Of a stretch of 64,000 nucleotides of DNA, positions 34,905 through 46,680 are shown piece after piece. The stretch's first letter is position 1. The number at the start of each line of letters is the position of its first letter. Under the pieces are notes generated by a model that worked only from the letters and a program-made list of their open reading frames with translations, did not search any database and was not told where the DNA came from. The translations under genes were made by a program, and so were the position numbers. The stretch spans positions 120,846,162 through 120,910,161 of the forward strand of contig NC_081824.1 in the NCBI RefSeq assembly GCF_030867095.1. Reading direction: 5' to 3'. The DNA comes from Alligator mississippiensis (lineage: Eukaryota; Chordata; Crocodylia; Alligatoridae).

Positions 34905-35362
34905 AGCCACATCCACATAAGCGTGGACATTTGATTCCCTGAGGACAAGTAGCAGTGGCTCACCTTGCACTACTTGTCCCCAGGTAATGCCTGTACCATG
35001 CATGGTTTGGCATGTGGCAAGTTACCCCATGTGGGGTAGAGGAGACTGGGGCCAGCACTGGGCTGGCCCCAGCAGCCTTACCTAGGGTCCTCTGAGCCTC
35101 CCGGGGCTGCTGCAGCAGTGGTGATTGTGTCATGTGGAGCCTGGCCAGAAGCTGCAACGCAGCTCCGGATGGCCCAGCTCCGTTTTTGAGGGGCGTGCGC
35201 GGCTCTGCTTTTTTTCCCCATGGGGCTCCAGGGGTCAAAAAAAACCTGCAGAAAAAAAAAATCGTGGAGCAGTGTACGCATGGGCAGCACTCCCTTGCAG
35301 CATGGAGAACATTTAAATTTGCTTTATGTGGTGCTGGCCACGCTTGTCTGGACACGGCCTGT
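34905..35362. repeat. Possible MITE with inverted CCACATAAGCGTGG ends
   Basis: CACATCCACATAAGCGTGG at the left and TTTATGTGGTGCTGGCCACG at the right are loosely inverted, and ACTTGTCC repeats occur inside. The middle is GC-rich. Weak support. Confidence 0.3.
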
Positions 35363-35363
35363 A

Positions 35364-36015
35364 GGTCCATCTACATGAGATGCTTTACTGCACATTAGAC
35401 TAATCTAATGTACAGTAAAGCATCACTGTCTACATGTGCACAGCAATTACTGTGCAGTAGATTAGTCTAATGCACCATTTTCTAGTACCTGTAAATACAG
35501 GTACTAGAAATTGGTGCATTAAACTAATGCATCATACTGCATGTGTAGACATTGACTGAGAGTAAATTGTTCCTGATCAGCTTAGGCAGCAGGGGGTGAC
35601 AGGAGGCGGGGAGATGCTCAGCAGGATGCTGTCTGCCAGCCACATCGAGATTGGGACCCATCCCAATCTCCATGGGGCAGGGAGAGCTGTCCTGGCAGCC
35701 AGGCAGATGCCTCCCAGCCCTGTGGAGATTGACTTTCAGCCACGTGAAAACCAGGATGGGTCCTGATTTCCACAGGGCTGGCAGGCAGCTGCCTGGCAGT
35801 CAGGACAGCTCTCCCTCACCCTGTGGAGGTTGGGACCAGCACTGGTGTTCCCTGCGAGCCAAAGGCTTGCATCCAGGGAAGCCTGAAGCTCCCTGTCAGA
35901 AGCAAATTTGCTCCTGATGGGCATATGTTCAAATATGTGCGGGGGTGCAGTTTAATGCACCTGAATTTTTTGCCAGAAAATTCAGGCACATTAATTGCAT
36001 GTGTAGATGCACCCT
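35364..36015. mobile_element. Foldback MITE with CATCTACA termini
   Basis: The left end GGTCCATCTACATGAG and the right end GCATGTGTAGATGCACC are inverted. Inside are further inverted copies: TAGTACCTGTAAATACAGGTACTA near 35485, and a GC-rich hairpin in which AGAGCTGTCCTGGCAGCCAG (about 35685) pairs with CTGGCAGTCAGGACAGCTCT (about 35792). It belongs to the same family style as 4973 and 49783. Confidence 0.6.
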
Positions 36016-37390
36016 GTTCCACCCAGTTTCTGGATCCCAACGCAACACAAACAGGAGTTTGGCACTGCTTAGAGGTGAGACTTAGGTGGTTATAGGCATG
36101 TGCAAAACTGCAACTCTTGAGTATCCAGAGATTTTTCAGGGGGAAGGAACAGGCCCAGTGAACTCAAGTGCCTGAATGCCTGATTACAATATCAATTTAG
36201 GTGCTCAAAGTCTTCCTTTGAAAGGAAATGTAAGTCCTTTCTTTGGATATGTCTCAAGTCCTGTTTCTCTCTTGCTTAATCACTTTTAGAAACTGCATCA
36301 TCTTATTTGAAATAGCTTTTTTCCTATTTACAAACCCATGAGTGGTTTGTAAGAGCTCTACCCCTCCTACAGCCAGCCCTCCCTTGCTTGCTTCACCAGC
36401 TGGGTCCAGCATAATTCCAGTGCTCAGATAACAAAGCCCTACCCACAGGGCGAGGGGGTGGGGTGGGTGGAGGCATATTGAGAGGGTGTAACTGCCCGCT
36501 TCACATTTAGATCTCCTCTCACTGAATCAGGTGAAAAAGATAGTACTTAATGTCTTTAAACAGGGGCTGCCTGTGTGACAAGTACAAATTATACTTCATG
36601 TTCCTGTAATTTGACCGGTCAACACCTGGTCCAAAACAACTGATATATAGAGAGCATTCTAAAACCACATCTAACACGCAGACATATCATTTCCCATATA
36701 AACTAAACAATCAGTTGAAAAAGAAAGATAAAAAGCTTACAAATGAGATTATAATAAAAGAAGGAAATAAAGATACCATGCCACACGAGCTTATATTTAC
36801 ATAAGGGTTTTAAGTTTTTATGAATGGTAAAGTAAATCAATTTTCGTATTCTGAATCATCATAAAAAAGAAACATTTAAAGATATAATCTGCAAAATAAA
36901 CAATTACTAGATAGGGTCTCCATCAAAATAAATATGGGTTATTTCTAATAATAAATTAAAGAGCTTAAACTGTTACCAAGACTGTTTCCATTCTAATAAT
37001 GAAAAAAACAGTTGGGGGATTTTTGTTTTGTGTATATAAATAAGAAAACCAGAGTGCTCAGATGACATTGGTTTAATAACATCCACTGAGAATTATTCTT
37101 TAAATTCTATGCAGTGCCAGAACAGGCTGTAGATACCCAGCAGACCAAACAACAAAACAAAACAAAACAGTAAATAATTGTTCAAGAAACCACTTCTGAA
37201 TTGTGGTGCTTGGAGTAATAACTGCTTGGTTCACTTTAATGTGATATATAATTGAACCCGGAAAAAAATAAACCTGCTGAGGAAAAATAAAATTCTTCTT
37301 ATACAAGAAACACCTAGTCAAGAAAGACACCTGAGAACAAGAGCAACAAGCTGAGGGCTGACAACTAGGAGCCATACTCAATAAATGATT
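36016..37390. other. Intergenic, AT-rich DNA
   Basis: No gene or repeat recognised. The part from 36580 to 37100 is very AT-rich and without long open frames. Confidence 0.4.
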
Positions 37391-37652
37391 TAGGGAATGT
37401 CTACATTGAGTCCATTGTGTTTGTAGGGAAGGACTAAATGCAGGAATGTAGCAATGAAAGGGCTCTGAGAGGTTCCCCTGTGACTCCTGGTAAGATCACC
37501 AGAGACAAATCTCCAAAGCAAAGAAATGCTGCCTGGAGCAGCTTCAGTGGTGCATTTCCAGGTGCAGTACATGCAAGCAGGAGTTAGCAAGCAGGAGATG
37601 CTCACGATTGTTATTCCCTGGGAGTGCTAGGGATACAGTAGACATACCCCTA
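37391..37652. mobile_element. MITE with GTCTAC termini
   Basis: TAGGGAATGTCTACATTG at the left and AGTAGACATACCCCTAGGG at the right are imperfect inverted repeats. The core GTCTAC(A) is shared with other MITEs in this window. No coding content. Confidence 0.55.
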
Positions 37653-38043
37653 GGGACCAGATCCAATAAAGGACTTAAGCACCTACAAGTCAGGTTCTAC
37701 AGTGCCTAATTTTTATGTACTTGGTCTCTGGTGTGGAATCCAGAACCTTGTGTTAGGAAACAAGCTCCCTGTGTAGCACATGGTGAGTTAGGCACCTCAG
37801 GATGGGATCCAAAACTGTAGCAGAGACAGCCAGCTAGAGAGAGCCAGTAGGAAACTTAGGACCGTGGCAAGTCTTATATCTTGCCTTCAGATGCCTGGCA
37901 GGACTGCAAAGAGGTGCATCAATCTGCTCAGAATGCAACAGCCCTGAATCCCTCCATTAGCAGTGGTGTTAGTTTTTGGTTTAGTGGAATGCATATCTGG
38001 GCCTGATCTTGTGAGCTGCCAAGCATTCATAGTTTCTGGGATG

Positions 38044-38160
38044 AGTGCTTGTCTATACATGTAGTTGTTCCTGATTAACACCATGTGTAGACACCCCTGC
38101 CAGGTGTGACATTAATTAAGAACTTAATCAGGATCAACTTCATGTGGAGACAAGCCCATA
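38044..38160. mobile_element. Short MITE with ~30-bp inverted ends
   Basis: GTGCTTGTCTATACATGTAG continuing to TTCCTGATTAA at the left matches the reverse complement of the right end, TTAATCAGGATCAACTTCAT...GACAAGCCC. The middle carries GTGTAGACACCCC. About 115 bp, non-coding. Confidence 0.65.
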
Positions 38161-39101
38161 GTTAGCATGAAGGTGGTCACTGAAGGAGCCTTACACAAAA
38201 ATGAGCATTTGAGTAATTGTTAGTCATTACCTCGTGGGTAACAATATCCTTTCAGCAATAAAAGAGAGAGGGTTGCCTCCATTTTTCACTGCAAAGTTTA
38301 TACTAATGTCAATAATACCTCATTCCAGAGCACCCGTGGGTGGATCAACAAAACAGGAGCTCTCTGGGCAGTAACTGCCTACTGCATGCAGCATTAGGCT
38401 TTATCTAGTTTACAGACTTCTGTTGGCAAAGCTACGCTGGTTGGAGGTATGAAGAAGTATGATCCATGACTGCCCTAGTTGGTCTGGCAAAAGGGAATGT
38501 GTGGCCATACCACTGAAATTGTGATTTAGCTCTTTTTTGCTTGGGGGTAGAAGGGCTGTTTGCTAGGATAAGCTAACTTCATTAAAAGCAAATTTTAAAA
38601 GCACCATTATATGGTACATCTGCATAAGCAGCACTTTGCTGGTATAAAATACTGGTGTAGCCATCCAAGCAAAAGGGCTTGTACTGTAAACTTGACCTTA
38701 TTGGGAACTTACTTGCAAGGAGGCTCTTCCATTGCACTACAAATCCAGCACATCAGAGGAGACTCAATCAAGTCTGCGGGAGTGCAGAAATGAATGAGCT
38801 CTAGCAGCCTCCAGCATCACATGTATTAGCATCTGCACACTGAAAAATGCTCCCCACTACATTTTTTCAGCGTGGGGATACTGATACATGTAATGCTCAG
38901 GTGCTCTTAATTAGCACAGCACAGCTTGCTAATTAAAGTGCGCCCCTGCTTCCCAGAGCACGTCTATAAATGTCCATTATGACCAAGGAGAATCTCAATG
39001 GCATAGCAAAAGAGCTAGTGGCCAGGTCACTTCATCTACTCAGCTTCTACTATTCCCAGCCAATAGCAAGGTCAAAGCCACACATTTATGGGTATACTTA
39101 A
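38161..39101. other. Intergenic DNA with possible MITE traces
   Basis: ACATGTATTAGCATCTGCAC near 38819 and ACGTCTATAAATGTCC near 38960 look like worn MITE ends of the GTCTACA type, but the pairing is weak. No gene. Confidence 0.3.
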
Positions 39102-40041
39102 TAGGCCTGTGCAAAGTGGTCAGTATTCGCTTCCAATTCGGATCTGGCCGATTTGGGGGACAGCGATTTGATTCGGTGATTCAAATCACTGTCCTGAATT
39201 GATTTGGCTGAATGTGATTTGGAGATTCAGCTCCTGCTGAAACTTCAAATCACCCAGGCCTATCCCCCACTTGCTCTTCAAGCCTGGCAATGACTGCCCC
39301 AGCCACCCCAGCTCTTGGCACTTTGGAAAAAAAAGTCCTGACTCAGCAGGTGCTGCCGGGCAGGGGACAATCCCCACTGCATGGGGGCTCTGCATGAGCC
39401 CCTTGACCCTGCCTGCCCTCCCAACCCCCCTACCCAGGCAATCCCTTCTGTCCCCGCTGCCCTGCGCTGCATGGGAGGTTCTGCATGATCCCCCCAATTC
39501 CCCAAGGCTGCTGCAGGAATGGTGAGTCCCGGGGGGTTTCTTGTTTTTTTTTCTTAAAGGGCCAGAGCTGGCTTGGGCAAAGCACCTGTGGGGGGCCTGG
39601 GGGAGCACAGGGGGGGGGGCAGGGGTCTCGTGGCAGAGCCTCCCCTGCAGTGTGGGGCAGTGGAGGGCAATGGGGATCACCCCCCGCCTGGCAGCACCTG
39701 GTGAGTGGGGCTTTTTTTTAAAGCACCGGGAGCTGGGGCAGGCAGGGCAGCCATGGGGAGGGCTGGGGGAGCAGGGAGGGGCTGGGGGCTGGCAGGCATC
39801 CCTCCATGGTCCCCTCCCCTACTTACAAGCTCCAAGTCCAGCTGCAGCTCCCTGCTGCAGCCACTGGGGACTGCTTGAATCATCAAAGCTCTCCAAATCT
39901 TTTCCGGAGATTTAGAGAGCTTCGAATTGATTCAGACTTCTAATTGGTCCCCTGATTTGATTCAGATTTGGAGATTCAGCCACCAAATCAGGCCAAATCT
40001 CCTCCAAATTATATCACCACCCAAAGCTTTGCGCAGCCCTA
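39102..40041. mobile_element. 940-bp foldback element with TAGGSCTGYGCAAAG ends
   Basis: The left end TAGGCCTGTGCAAAG and the reverse complement of the right end TAGGGCTGCGCAAAG are inverted and begin with TA. Long arms follow. GATTTGGAGATTCAGC occurs near 39216 and again near 39965, with repeated GAATTGATT / AATTGATTC words. Deeper in, CCAGCTCTTGGCACTTT (39308) pairs with AAAGCACCGGGAGCTGG (39720). The GC-rich frames inside are artefacts of the hairpin. Confidence 0.65.
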
Positions 40042-40103
40042 ATTCTTAACCTTAAGCCATAAAGTCAATGGGATGTGCCTACATTTAACCTTGTGCATTA
40101 AGC

Positions 40104-40319
40104 CAGGGGTTCCCAAACTGTGGTAGGCATACCCCCAGGAGTACGCAAGACATCTTTGAAGAATATGTGGTAGACATTGTGTAACAGAGGATTTAATTTT
40201 CATTATAATAATATTTGGCATTGGAGGTGTTAAAATATAAAATGTATGCTTGTAACGTTATACAGGCAGCTGGTAAATCTGGAAAGGGGTACACAGTAAG
40301 GAAAATTTGGGAACCTCTT
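40104..40319. mobile_element. hAT MITE with exact 8-bp target duplication
   Basis: CATTAAGC flanks the element at 40096-40103 and 40320-40327, exactly. The left end CAGGGGTTCCCAAAC matches the right end TTTGGGAACCTCTT in inverted form. The interior contains GGTACACAG/GTATACC-type text of hAT repeats. 216 bp, non-coding. Confidence 0.82.
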
Positions 40320-40479
40320 CATTAAGCAATTTCCAGGTTGGAGCCCAAGAATGTTACTGTCAGTATGGAATCAACCTATAGTTGCTGGGAGATACTGAAT
40401 TAGTATGAGAGTTATCCTCCACATTGTTATCATCCACATTGACATCAAAGTAATGAACAATGTTGTATTTTGTTGCACA

Positions 40480-40745
40480 CAACACGCCTCAGAATAAGAG
40501 ATACACTGGGTTTTTGAAAGGAAGAATGAAGAAATAAAAGTTCTTTCCTTATAGTAGGTAGCAGCAGATAGGGAGCTGAGCTTGTTCTTTATTCTTCTCC
40601 TTGTGCATACGTTATTTTTGCTTTTGCTCAGTCAAAGCTTAAGCAGCAAAAAATGCTGTTAAGCTACCATATTGCCTCACATATAATGCACCCTCCAATT
40701 CTAGCAGCTGGTTTTTGGAGGGAAAAATATTGTATGCAAGAAAAT
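40480..40745. repeat. Fragment of a TACCATATT-type MITE family
   Basis: TACCATATTGCCTCACATATAATGC near 40668 and AATAAGAGATACACTGGGTTTTTG near 40493 resemble the pieces at 62840-63501. Probably one old DNA-transposon copy; ends unclear. Confidence 0.4.
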
Positions 40746-41404
40746 GCATTAATCTTTCTTTCAGTATTATTTTTATACTTGTGTATGGACAGAGAGAGGG
40801 AGAGAAAGAGAGAAGTTTATATGTACTATGAATAGTCTCTATATTAGGCAGGAAGATTGATTTTGTCAGTTGATTTAACAAAAAACCTACTTGCAATGAA
40901 GTGTGTTAGGGCAATGAGTTCTGAGAGGCACCTGCTTGATGCTGCACTGATATAACTGGAGCTTCATATTAGCATAAGGTTCTGCCAGTGCAGGGTTAAT
41001 TGGAGAATCGGGGCCTAATGGTGATATAAGGCTAAATCCACACAGAGACTTGGGGCAAGATTCACAGAGGAACTTAGGTGCCTAAAACAAGAGTTGGGTG
41101 GAATTTAAGAATCTAAGTCCAATAAAGCAATTTAAAGAACCCCATCGACTCCAATGAGTACTTCCAAAATCCCTTGGTTGGCACCTATGGTTTTGCCAGA
41201 AAACATCCTTAGGAGTTTCTGCACATACCACTGTCTTGGTCCTGGTGATGCCACCATCCCGGTTCCTAGTTCCTATCACTCACTTAAGTTGGTTATGGTT
41301 TCCAAACTAGGTGCCCCTATGTCTAAATCTCCTAAGGGGCATACTCGGAGCACATCTAACACACAGCAAAAGCACGGAATTCAGTATAAAGCACAGCTGC
41401 TACA

Positions 41405-41520
41405 TTGGTAGACAAGGTTCTTTGGGTGAATCTGATATCTTTTATTAGACCAACTTAAATAGTTGGAAAACCATTTTTAAGCAAGCTTTCGGGTTCAAAA
41501 ACCCTTGACATGAATGAGCA
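41405..41520. repeat. Retroelement end fragment, probably Penelope-like
   Basis: GACAAGGTTCTTTGGGTGAA, TCTTTTATTAGACCAACT and AAGCAAGCTTTCGGGTTC match a repeat end common in crocodilian DNA that I associate, from memory, with Penelope-like elements. No coding part. Confidence 0.4.
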
Positions 41521-41529
41521 ATGGTGATG

Positions 41530-41740
41530 ATACTCACCTTTTGCACAATAGCTTATTGGTTAAAGTACTTGTCCAAAAATTGGGAGTCCAGAATTCTGGG
41601 CCTTCCTCAGTTTGAGTGGGGGTTTAAACCTAACACCTCTCATCTCCTAGGAGAGGGGCCTAAACATCAGGCTATTGCTAATGTTGAGCTGGGACCACTC
41701 TCCACCATACCTATTGAAGCTGTGCCACTGTGTAGATAAG
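41530..41740. repeat. tRNA-derived SINE-like fragment
   Basis: TAGCTTATTGGTTAAAGTAC followed by GGGGTTTAAACC resembles the A and B boxes of a tRNA-type SINE, with a CTCCTAGGAGAGG segment further on. Diverged. Confidence 0.4.
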
Positions 41741-43221
41741 AAGGCAGGATTCATGCAAGCAAGAGGAAGCATGTCTTTGTAACTCATTCATAAGAGCACT
41801 TGGCTGGGACTGGAAGAAGATTCTTTCAGAGTCCTGGAAGAAATGGCAAGATTGATATCAGGACCCTCAGGTGAAGGAGCATGCCAGCCTTTTGTTACTT
41901 AGATTCATTTGTTTGCTTCTACTAGATGTTCATATAGCAGTAGTGTATGAGAGCACTTACCATTTATAACTTCCTTTCAGATATGGCCCTCACCTCGGTG
42001 AACCATTCTTTTGTTACGTCATGATTAGATGACTACAGAGTGCTCTTCATGTTGCTGCACCACAAGAGTACTCAAAAGCTGTAGCGGGTGCAGAATGTGC
42101 CTACCCTCTTGTTAAGTAAGGTTTCTCAAACAGAACATGTTAGACTTCTCTGCTGTGATCTGTACTGGCTTCTGATGTGTTTCAAGTTGTAAGATGAGGG
42201 GTTAGTATGAAATCCTAAAGCCCTAAATGCACTTTGTTCTAGTTAATTCAAGGACTGCCTCTCTCCACACGTGATTATGTGGCCCTGATGATATCTGAGA
42301 GGCTTGAGTTCACAGCTTTCTGAGGGGGCTAGAGGCAGGGCACATCCAGGATAGGGATCTTTGACTATGACATTTGCTTCTTCCATTTAGTTGCCAGAGC
42401 CCAAATCTGCTGACCTTTAGGGCATTCTGCTAAGTCCAGTCTGGGAAAGAAGAGAAAATGAGAGGGAGGTTTCTAAGAGATTTTTAAATCTAGGTGTGTA
42501 AATTAAGAAGGTCTATGTTTTAGATACATGCTTTTCAGAGATAACGTGCATAGTAGAGCACAGGAAATGCAAATTTTAACTATGTCTAAATAAATACACG
42601 AATAATAAAATAACATGCCACTTCTAGAAACATCAGCTAAATTACTACATTTCTGGTCACTTTAACTCATAGAACTGGCATTCAGATGACAGATAACCAA
42701 GGTTTTGCTGACCTTGGCAACATTAGAGAGTAATCAGTCATTAAGCAAGCATGGAGTGTTCTTGAACAATTTAGTCAATATCTCTGGCACTTAACATACT
42801 TTCCTTTGAAAGTAAATGGCTTCTTGTTCCACCTTTTATTCTGGCACGCAAATTTGTTCTAATTTAAAGGAAACACCCTACTCCATTTACTTTAAGTTTG
42901 TCTTTTTCTCCCCTCTTTCTAAGAGGGGTGACTGAGTAAATGCAGCTTTGTATTCAACTTTTGCTTTTTTTTCATATTCCTCTTAATAAACTTATAACAA
43001 CACTGGGATTTTGATTCTTCAAGAAGTAGTACAAAGTCTAACCTTTAATGGCCAAATTCTGCATTCTGATAGCTATGTACAGATCCTGTTGAAGTCAATG
43101 AAAATCATGTGTGCTTATTACCAAGGACAGCACTTGGACCTAACTAACTAACTGGTCCTAACCTGAGAAAGTAGGGCAATTGGCTAGTTACTTCAGGTGT
43201 CTGTACGTGAATACATAGAGC
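41741..43221. other. Intergenic DNA, nothing recognised
   Basis: Unique-looking sequence without supported gene, RNA or repeat. Confidence 0.4.
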
Positions 43222-43239
43222 CTTGGAAACAAGCAGGAA

Positions 43240-43767
43240 TAATTGAAAGTCCTTGCACAGTCACAGAACTGTGATATAATTGGAATAGCAGAGACTTCAT
43301 GGGATAGCTCACATGACTGGGGCACTGTCGTGGATGGGTACAAACTGCTCAGGAAGGACAGGCAGGGGAGAAGAGGAGGAGGAGTTGCACTTTGTGTAAA
43401 AGAACCATATGATTGCTCCAAGCTCCTGTACAAAACTTGAGAAAGTCTCTGGGCTAGGGTCAGAGTGGAGAGCAAAAAGGGTGCTGTCATGGTGGGGGTC
43501 TGCTATACACCACCAGACCAGGAGGATGAGGTTGATGAGGCTTTCTTCAAACAGCTAGCAGAAGTTTCGGATGACAGACCCTGGTTCTCATGCAGGACTT
43601 CAATCAACTTGGCATCTGCTGGGAGGGCAATACAGAAGTGTACAGGCAATCCAGGAGGTTTTTGGGGGATGCTGGGGACAACTTCCTGGTGCAAGTGCTA
43701 CAGCAGCCAACTAGTGGCCATGTTCTGCTTACAAACAGGGAAGAATTGCCGGGGGAATGTACAAGTA
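43240..43767 (+). pseudogene. CR1 apurinic-like endonuclease fragment
   Basis: The reading includes DIIGIAETSWD (the catalytic E of the ETW motif with W shifted by substitution), DGYKLLRKDRQGRRGGGVALCV, then VGVCYTPPDQEDEVDEAFF, typical of the CR1/L2 exonuclease-endonuclease-phosphatase domain. A stop at about 43438 and a later frameshift, where other copies have DFN, kill the frame. The end is cut by the hAT at 43768. Confidence 0.82.
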
Positions 43768-44156
43768 CAGTATTTCCCAACTGGTGTGCTGCAGCACACT
43801 GGTGTGCCATCAGGCACGTCCAGGTGTGCCGCAGCATTTTGGGGTGAAGTTACCCTCCATCCCGCCTGGCTGGAGCCATGTCCCAGACCTGCTGCTGCTG
43901 TGGGCAGCCAGCCAGCCGCAGGGTGGGGATTCAAATGCCGCTCCACTTGCTTCCCGTTGCTCTGTGGCATTCCACCCCTTACTACCCGCCGTGCTTGGTC
44001 TGCAGCGTTCAGCTGCTTGCCACCTGATCCCCCCCGCCCCACCCTGCGCTCTGCGGCGTTTGGTTGCTCGCTACCCCGCCCCACTTGGACAATGTGCCTT
44101 GGGGTGGGGGAGGCCATGTAAGTGTGCTGTGGGGTGGAAAAGGTTGGGAAACACTG
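43768..44156. mobile_element. hAT-like MITE in the CR1 endonuclease region
   Basis: CAGTATTTCCCAAC at the left and GTTGGGAAACACTG at the right are inverted. The flanks are TACAAGTA (43760-43767) and TACTAGTA (44157-44164), 7 of 8. CR1 resumes with GATGGCAACTTGTTCAGCAG. The interior has CTGGTGTGCTGCAGCACACTGG, and the middle is GC-rich. It shares termini with 3895-4090. The frames of up to 178 codons overlapping it are chance. Confidence 0.83.
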
Positions 44157-44905
44157 TACTAGTAGATGGCAACTTGTTCAGCAGCAACCACAAGATGATT
44201 GAGTTCAGGATCCTGAGGAGAGGAAGGAAGGAGAGTAGCAGAGCATGGACCCAGGACTTCAGAAAAACAGACTTTGACTCAGGGAACTCATAGGTAGGAT
44301 CCCCTGAGAGGCTGGTCTGAGTGGGAGTCCAAGAATGCTGATTGTATTTTAAGGAAACCTTACTGAGGGTGCAGGAATGAACCATCCTGATACTCAGGAA
44401 AACTAGCAAGTATGGCAGAAAATCAGCTTGGCTCAGCAGGGAACTCTTTAGTGACCTAAAACACAAAAAGGAAGCTTAGAAGTGGAAAATTGGACAAACA
44501 ACTAGGGAGGAGTATAAGGGTATTGCTCAGTGTAACAGGGCACCACTGTCAGGGGTGGCCATGAAGCCCCTGGAGTCTCTTCAGCCCTGGCTTCCTCTGC
44601 TTACTTTGGGCAGTTGCCCCTTCATCTCACCTGCCAAGTCTTGTTACGTTGTATATACTGGAGGCTCCCCCAGGGCTTCCCAAGCTGTTCTGTCTAATGA
44701 CCATCAGGTGATCATGGTCATTGCTTTATGGGCTAATTGCATGGCCCCATTTTACCCCCTACACTATGCCCCATGCCTTGCAAGTATAATCACCAGGGAT
44801 CCTGGTTTTCTTTGTTAAAAACATTCAACGTTCTTTGATAAAAAACCCCAAAGTATCAGATTTAAAAATGTAAAATCCATGTTTTTCTGTGATTAAAATA
44901 AAAAA

Positions 44906-44906
<1 letters not shown>

Positions 44907-44961
<55 letters not shown>
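44907..44961. repeat. (ATCT)n microsatellite
   Basis: About 13 perfect tetranucleotide units in the left arm of the large foldback. Probably polymorphic. Confidence 0.95.
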
Positions 44962-45473
44962 GTTGAACACAATGTTTTATTGATATATATACAATTTTAA
45001 AGTAATTTGGAAGCCTACCAGTGCCTCAATCATTATAATAAAATAAATTCAAAATACCTATATATTTTGGCATTTGATTTTGGTATTTTTATCCAGAGTT
45101 CCCCCTGCGCTCACCAGGATGCAGGCGCTGTCCAACCTTCCCCTGCTGCTTTGTGGTGCTGAGTGGCCCTGATGTGCTGATGACCCTCACTCACAAGCCA
45201 CAGCTCCCCCATCCCTGCTGGTGCCCCTTACTCCCAAACTCCAGCCCCTGCCTCTACCCCACTTGCCCATGACCCTGGTGCTGCACAGGTCCCAGGCCAT
45301 TGGTCCAGAGCGTGCCGGGTGTGGCTGAGCCCCTAGGTGGCATTGCCCAGAGGTGGAGCTGTGGCTTCCCCTTGTCCCAATGGGCAGGGGTTGTGGACCT
45401 CTCCTGTATCTGGATTCCAATCCCATCACCATGGGGAGGAAGGGGAAGTGCCAGTCCCTCCCACAGTGATCAG

Positions 45474-45697
45474 CAGGGATCCTGATTTTCTCTGATTAAA
45501 AAAAAATCCCCAACTTTCAGATTAAAAAAAGGAACCCAAAATCCACATTTTTCTATGATTAAAATGAAACAGCACTAATATATAGATATATATCTATAGC
45601 AGTGTTTCATTTTAATCACCGAAAAATGTGGATTTTAGGTTACTTTTTTAAATCTGAAAATTGGGGAATTTTTAATCAGAGAAAACCAGGATCCCTG
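45474..45697. mobile_element. Near-perfect palindromic MITE, exact 8-bp target duplication
   Basis: GTGATCAG lies at 45466-45473 and again at 45698-45705. The ends CAGGGATCCTGATTTTCTCT and AGAGAAAACCAGGATCCCTG are inverted. The two arms of about 95 bp match closely up to a short (TA)n loop. Its termini are the same as those of the 2.3-kb element that contains it, so it is a later, deleted member of that family. Confidence 0.88.
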
Positions 45698-46520
45698 GTG
45701 ATCAGGCAGGGCTTTTCCACTGCAGCACAGAGACTCCCAGCTGCATGTGGGTCTGACTGGCCCTCCTGCAGTGGTGGAGCCTGAGAAGGGTGACAGGGGC
45801 ATTAGGCTCCCTGTGTTTCCTGCCGTGCTTATGGCGCTGCAGCCCAGACCTGGCAGGCTCCTCCATGCTACTCTGCTGGGCCCTTCCCAGCTCACACCAG
45901 GGGAAGAGGGTGGGGGGCTGGTTCCAGTGCATGGTCTCCACTGGCCACACTACATCCTTCTTCCTCCCCATGGCGTTGGGGCTGTATGGGGCCTGGCGCA
46001 GCCCTGAGGCAGGGCTGAGCACACAGCTGCTTCAGCACAAGGAGGTGGAACAGGTGGTGCTGGGTCTGAGGGGTCGCTGCAGGCTCCTTGCATGCTGAGC
46101 ATGGCCCCAGGATATTCCTGAGAGGTGCCAGCGCAGCAGTTCCAGCCTGGGAGGCTGCTGTTGCAGTCATAACGCTGCCCCGGGATCCCTGCTGCACTGG
46201 TGCCCCTCAGGAATGCCCTGGGACTACGTTCACTGCACAAGGGGCCAGTGGTGACCCCTCACACTTGGCACTGCCTGCTTCAGTCACAGTGGTGCCTCCT
46301 TGGGCCAAGTCAGTCATGCGCTCAGCCCTGTCTCAGGCCTGGGCCAGGCTCTGCGTGGCCAAGGCCACGGGTGGGAGGGGGAAGGATGTAGCATGCCTGG
46401 TGGAGGATGTTTCTCTGGGATCAGACCCCTTCCTTCCCCCAGGGCAAGCTGGGGAGAGCCCAGCCCAGCAGTGTGGAGGAGCCTGTCAGGTCCAGGCTGT
46501 TGTGACACAAGCATGACAGG

Positions 46521-46680
46521 TAGGGTGGCCAACGTAGAGGACCTTCCGGTTTTCTGCTACTCTGTCCTCTGTCCTCTATTGATATGAAACCCGATGCCTT
46601 TATGTTCTCTATTTTTTTCCTGGTTTTGTATCAATAGAGGACAGAGGACAACTGGACTGTCCTCTATGATGGCCATCCTA
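46521..46680. mobile_element. TA-flanked MITE (TAGGGTGGCCA termini)
   Basis: The left end TAGGGTGGCCAACGTAGAGG and the reverse complement of the right end TAGGATGGCCATCATAGAGG are inverted. Inside, TCTGTCCTCTGTCCTCTATTG pairs with CAATAGAGGACAGAGGACA. It begins and ends with TA. It interrupts the right arm of the large foldback. 160 bp, non-coding. Confidence 0.75.

Noticed and set aside
39186-39915. 164- and 124-codon frames around 39.2-39.9 kb
   Set aside because: They are inside the 940-bp foldback and reflect its GC-rich hairpin.
43698-44293. Open frames of 139 and 178 codons on opposite strands
   Set aside because: They run through the GC-rich hAT MITE and its CR1 flanks and match neither a transposase nor a host protein.
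45702-46516. Several 95-142 codon frames in both orientations
   Set aside because: They lie in the GC-rich arms of the large foldback; mirrored frames on both strands follow from the palindrome.
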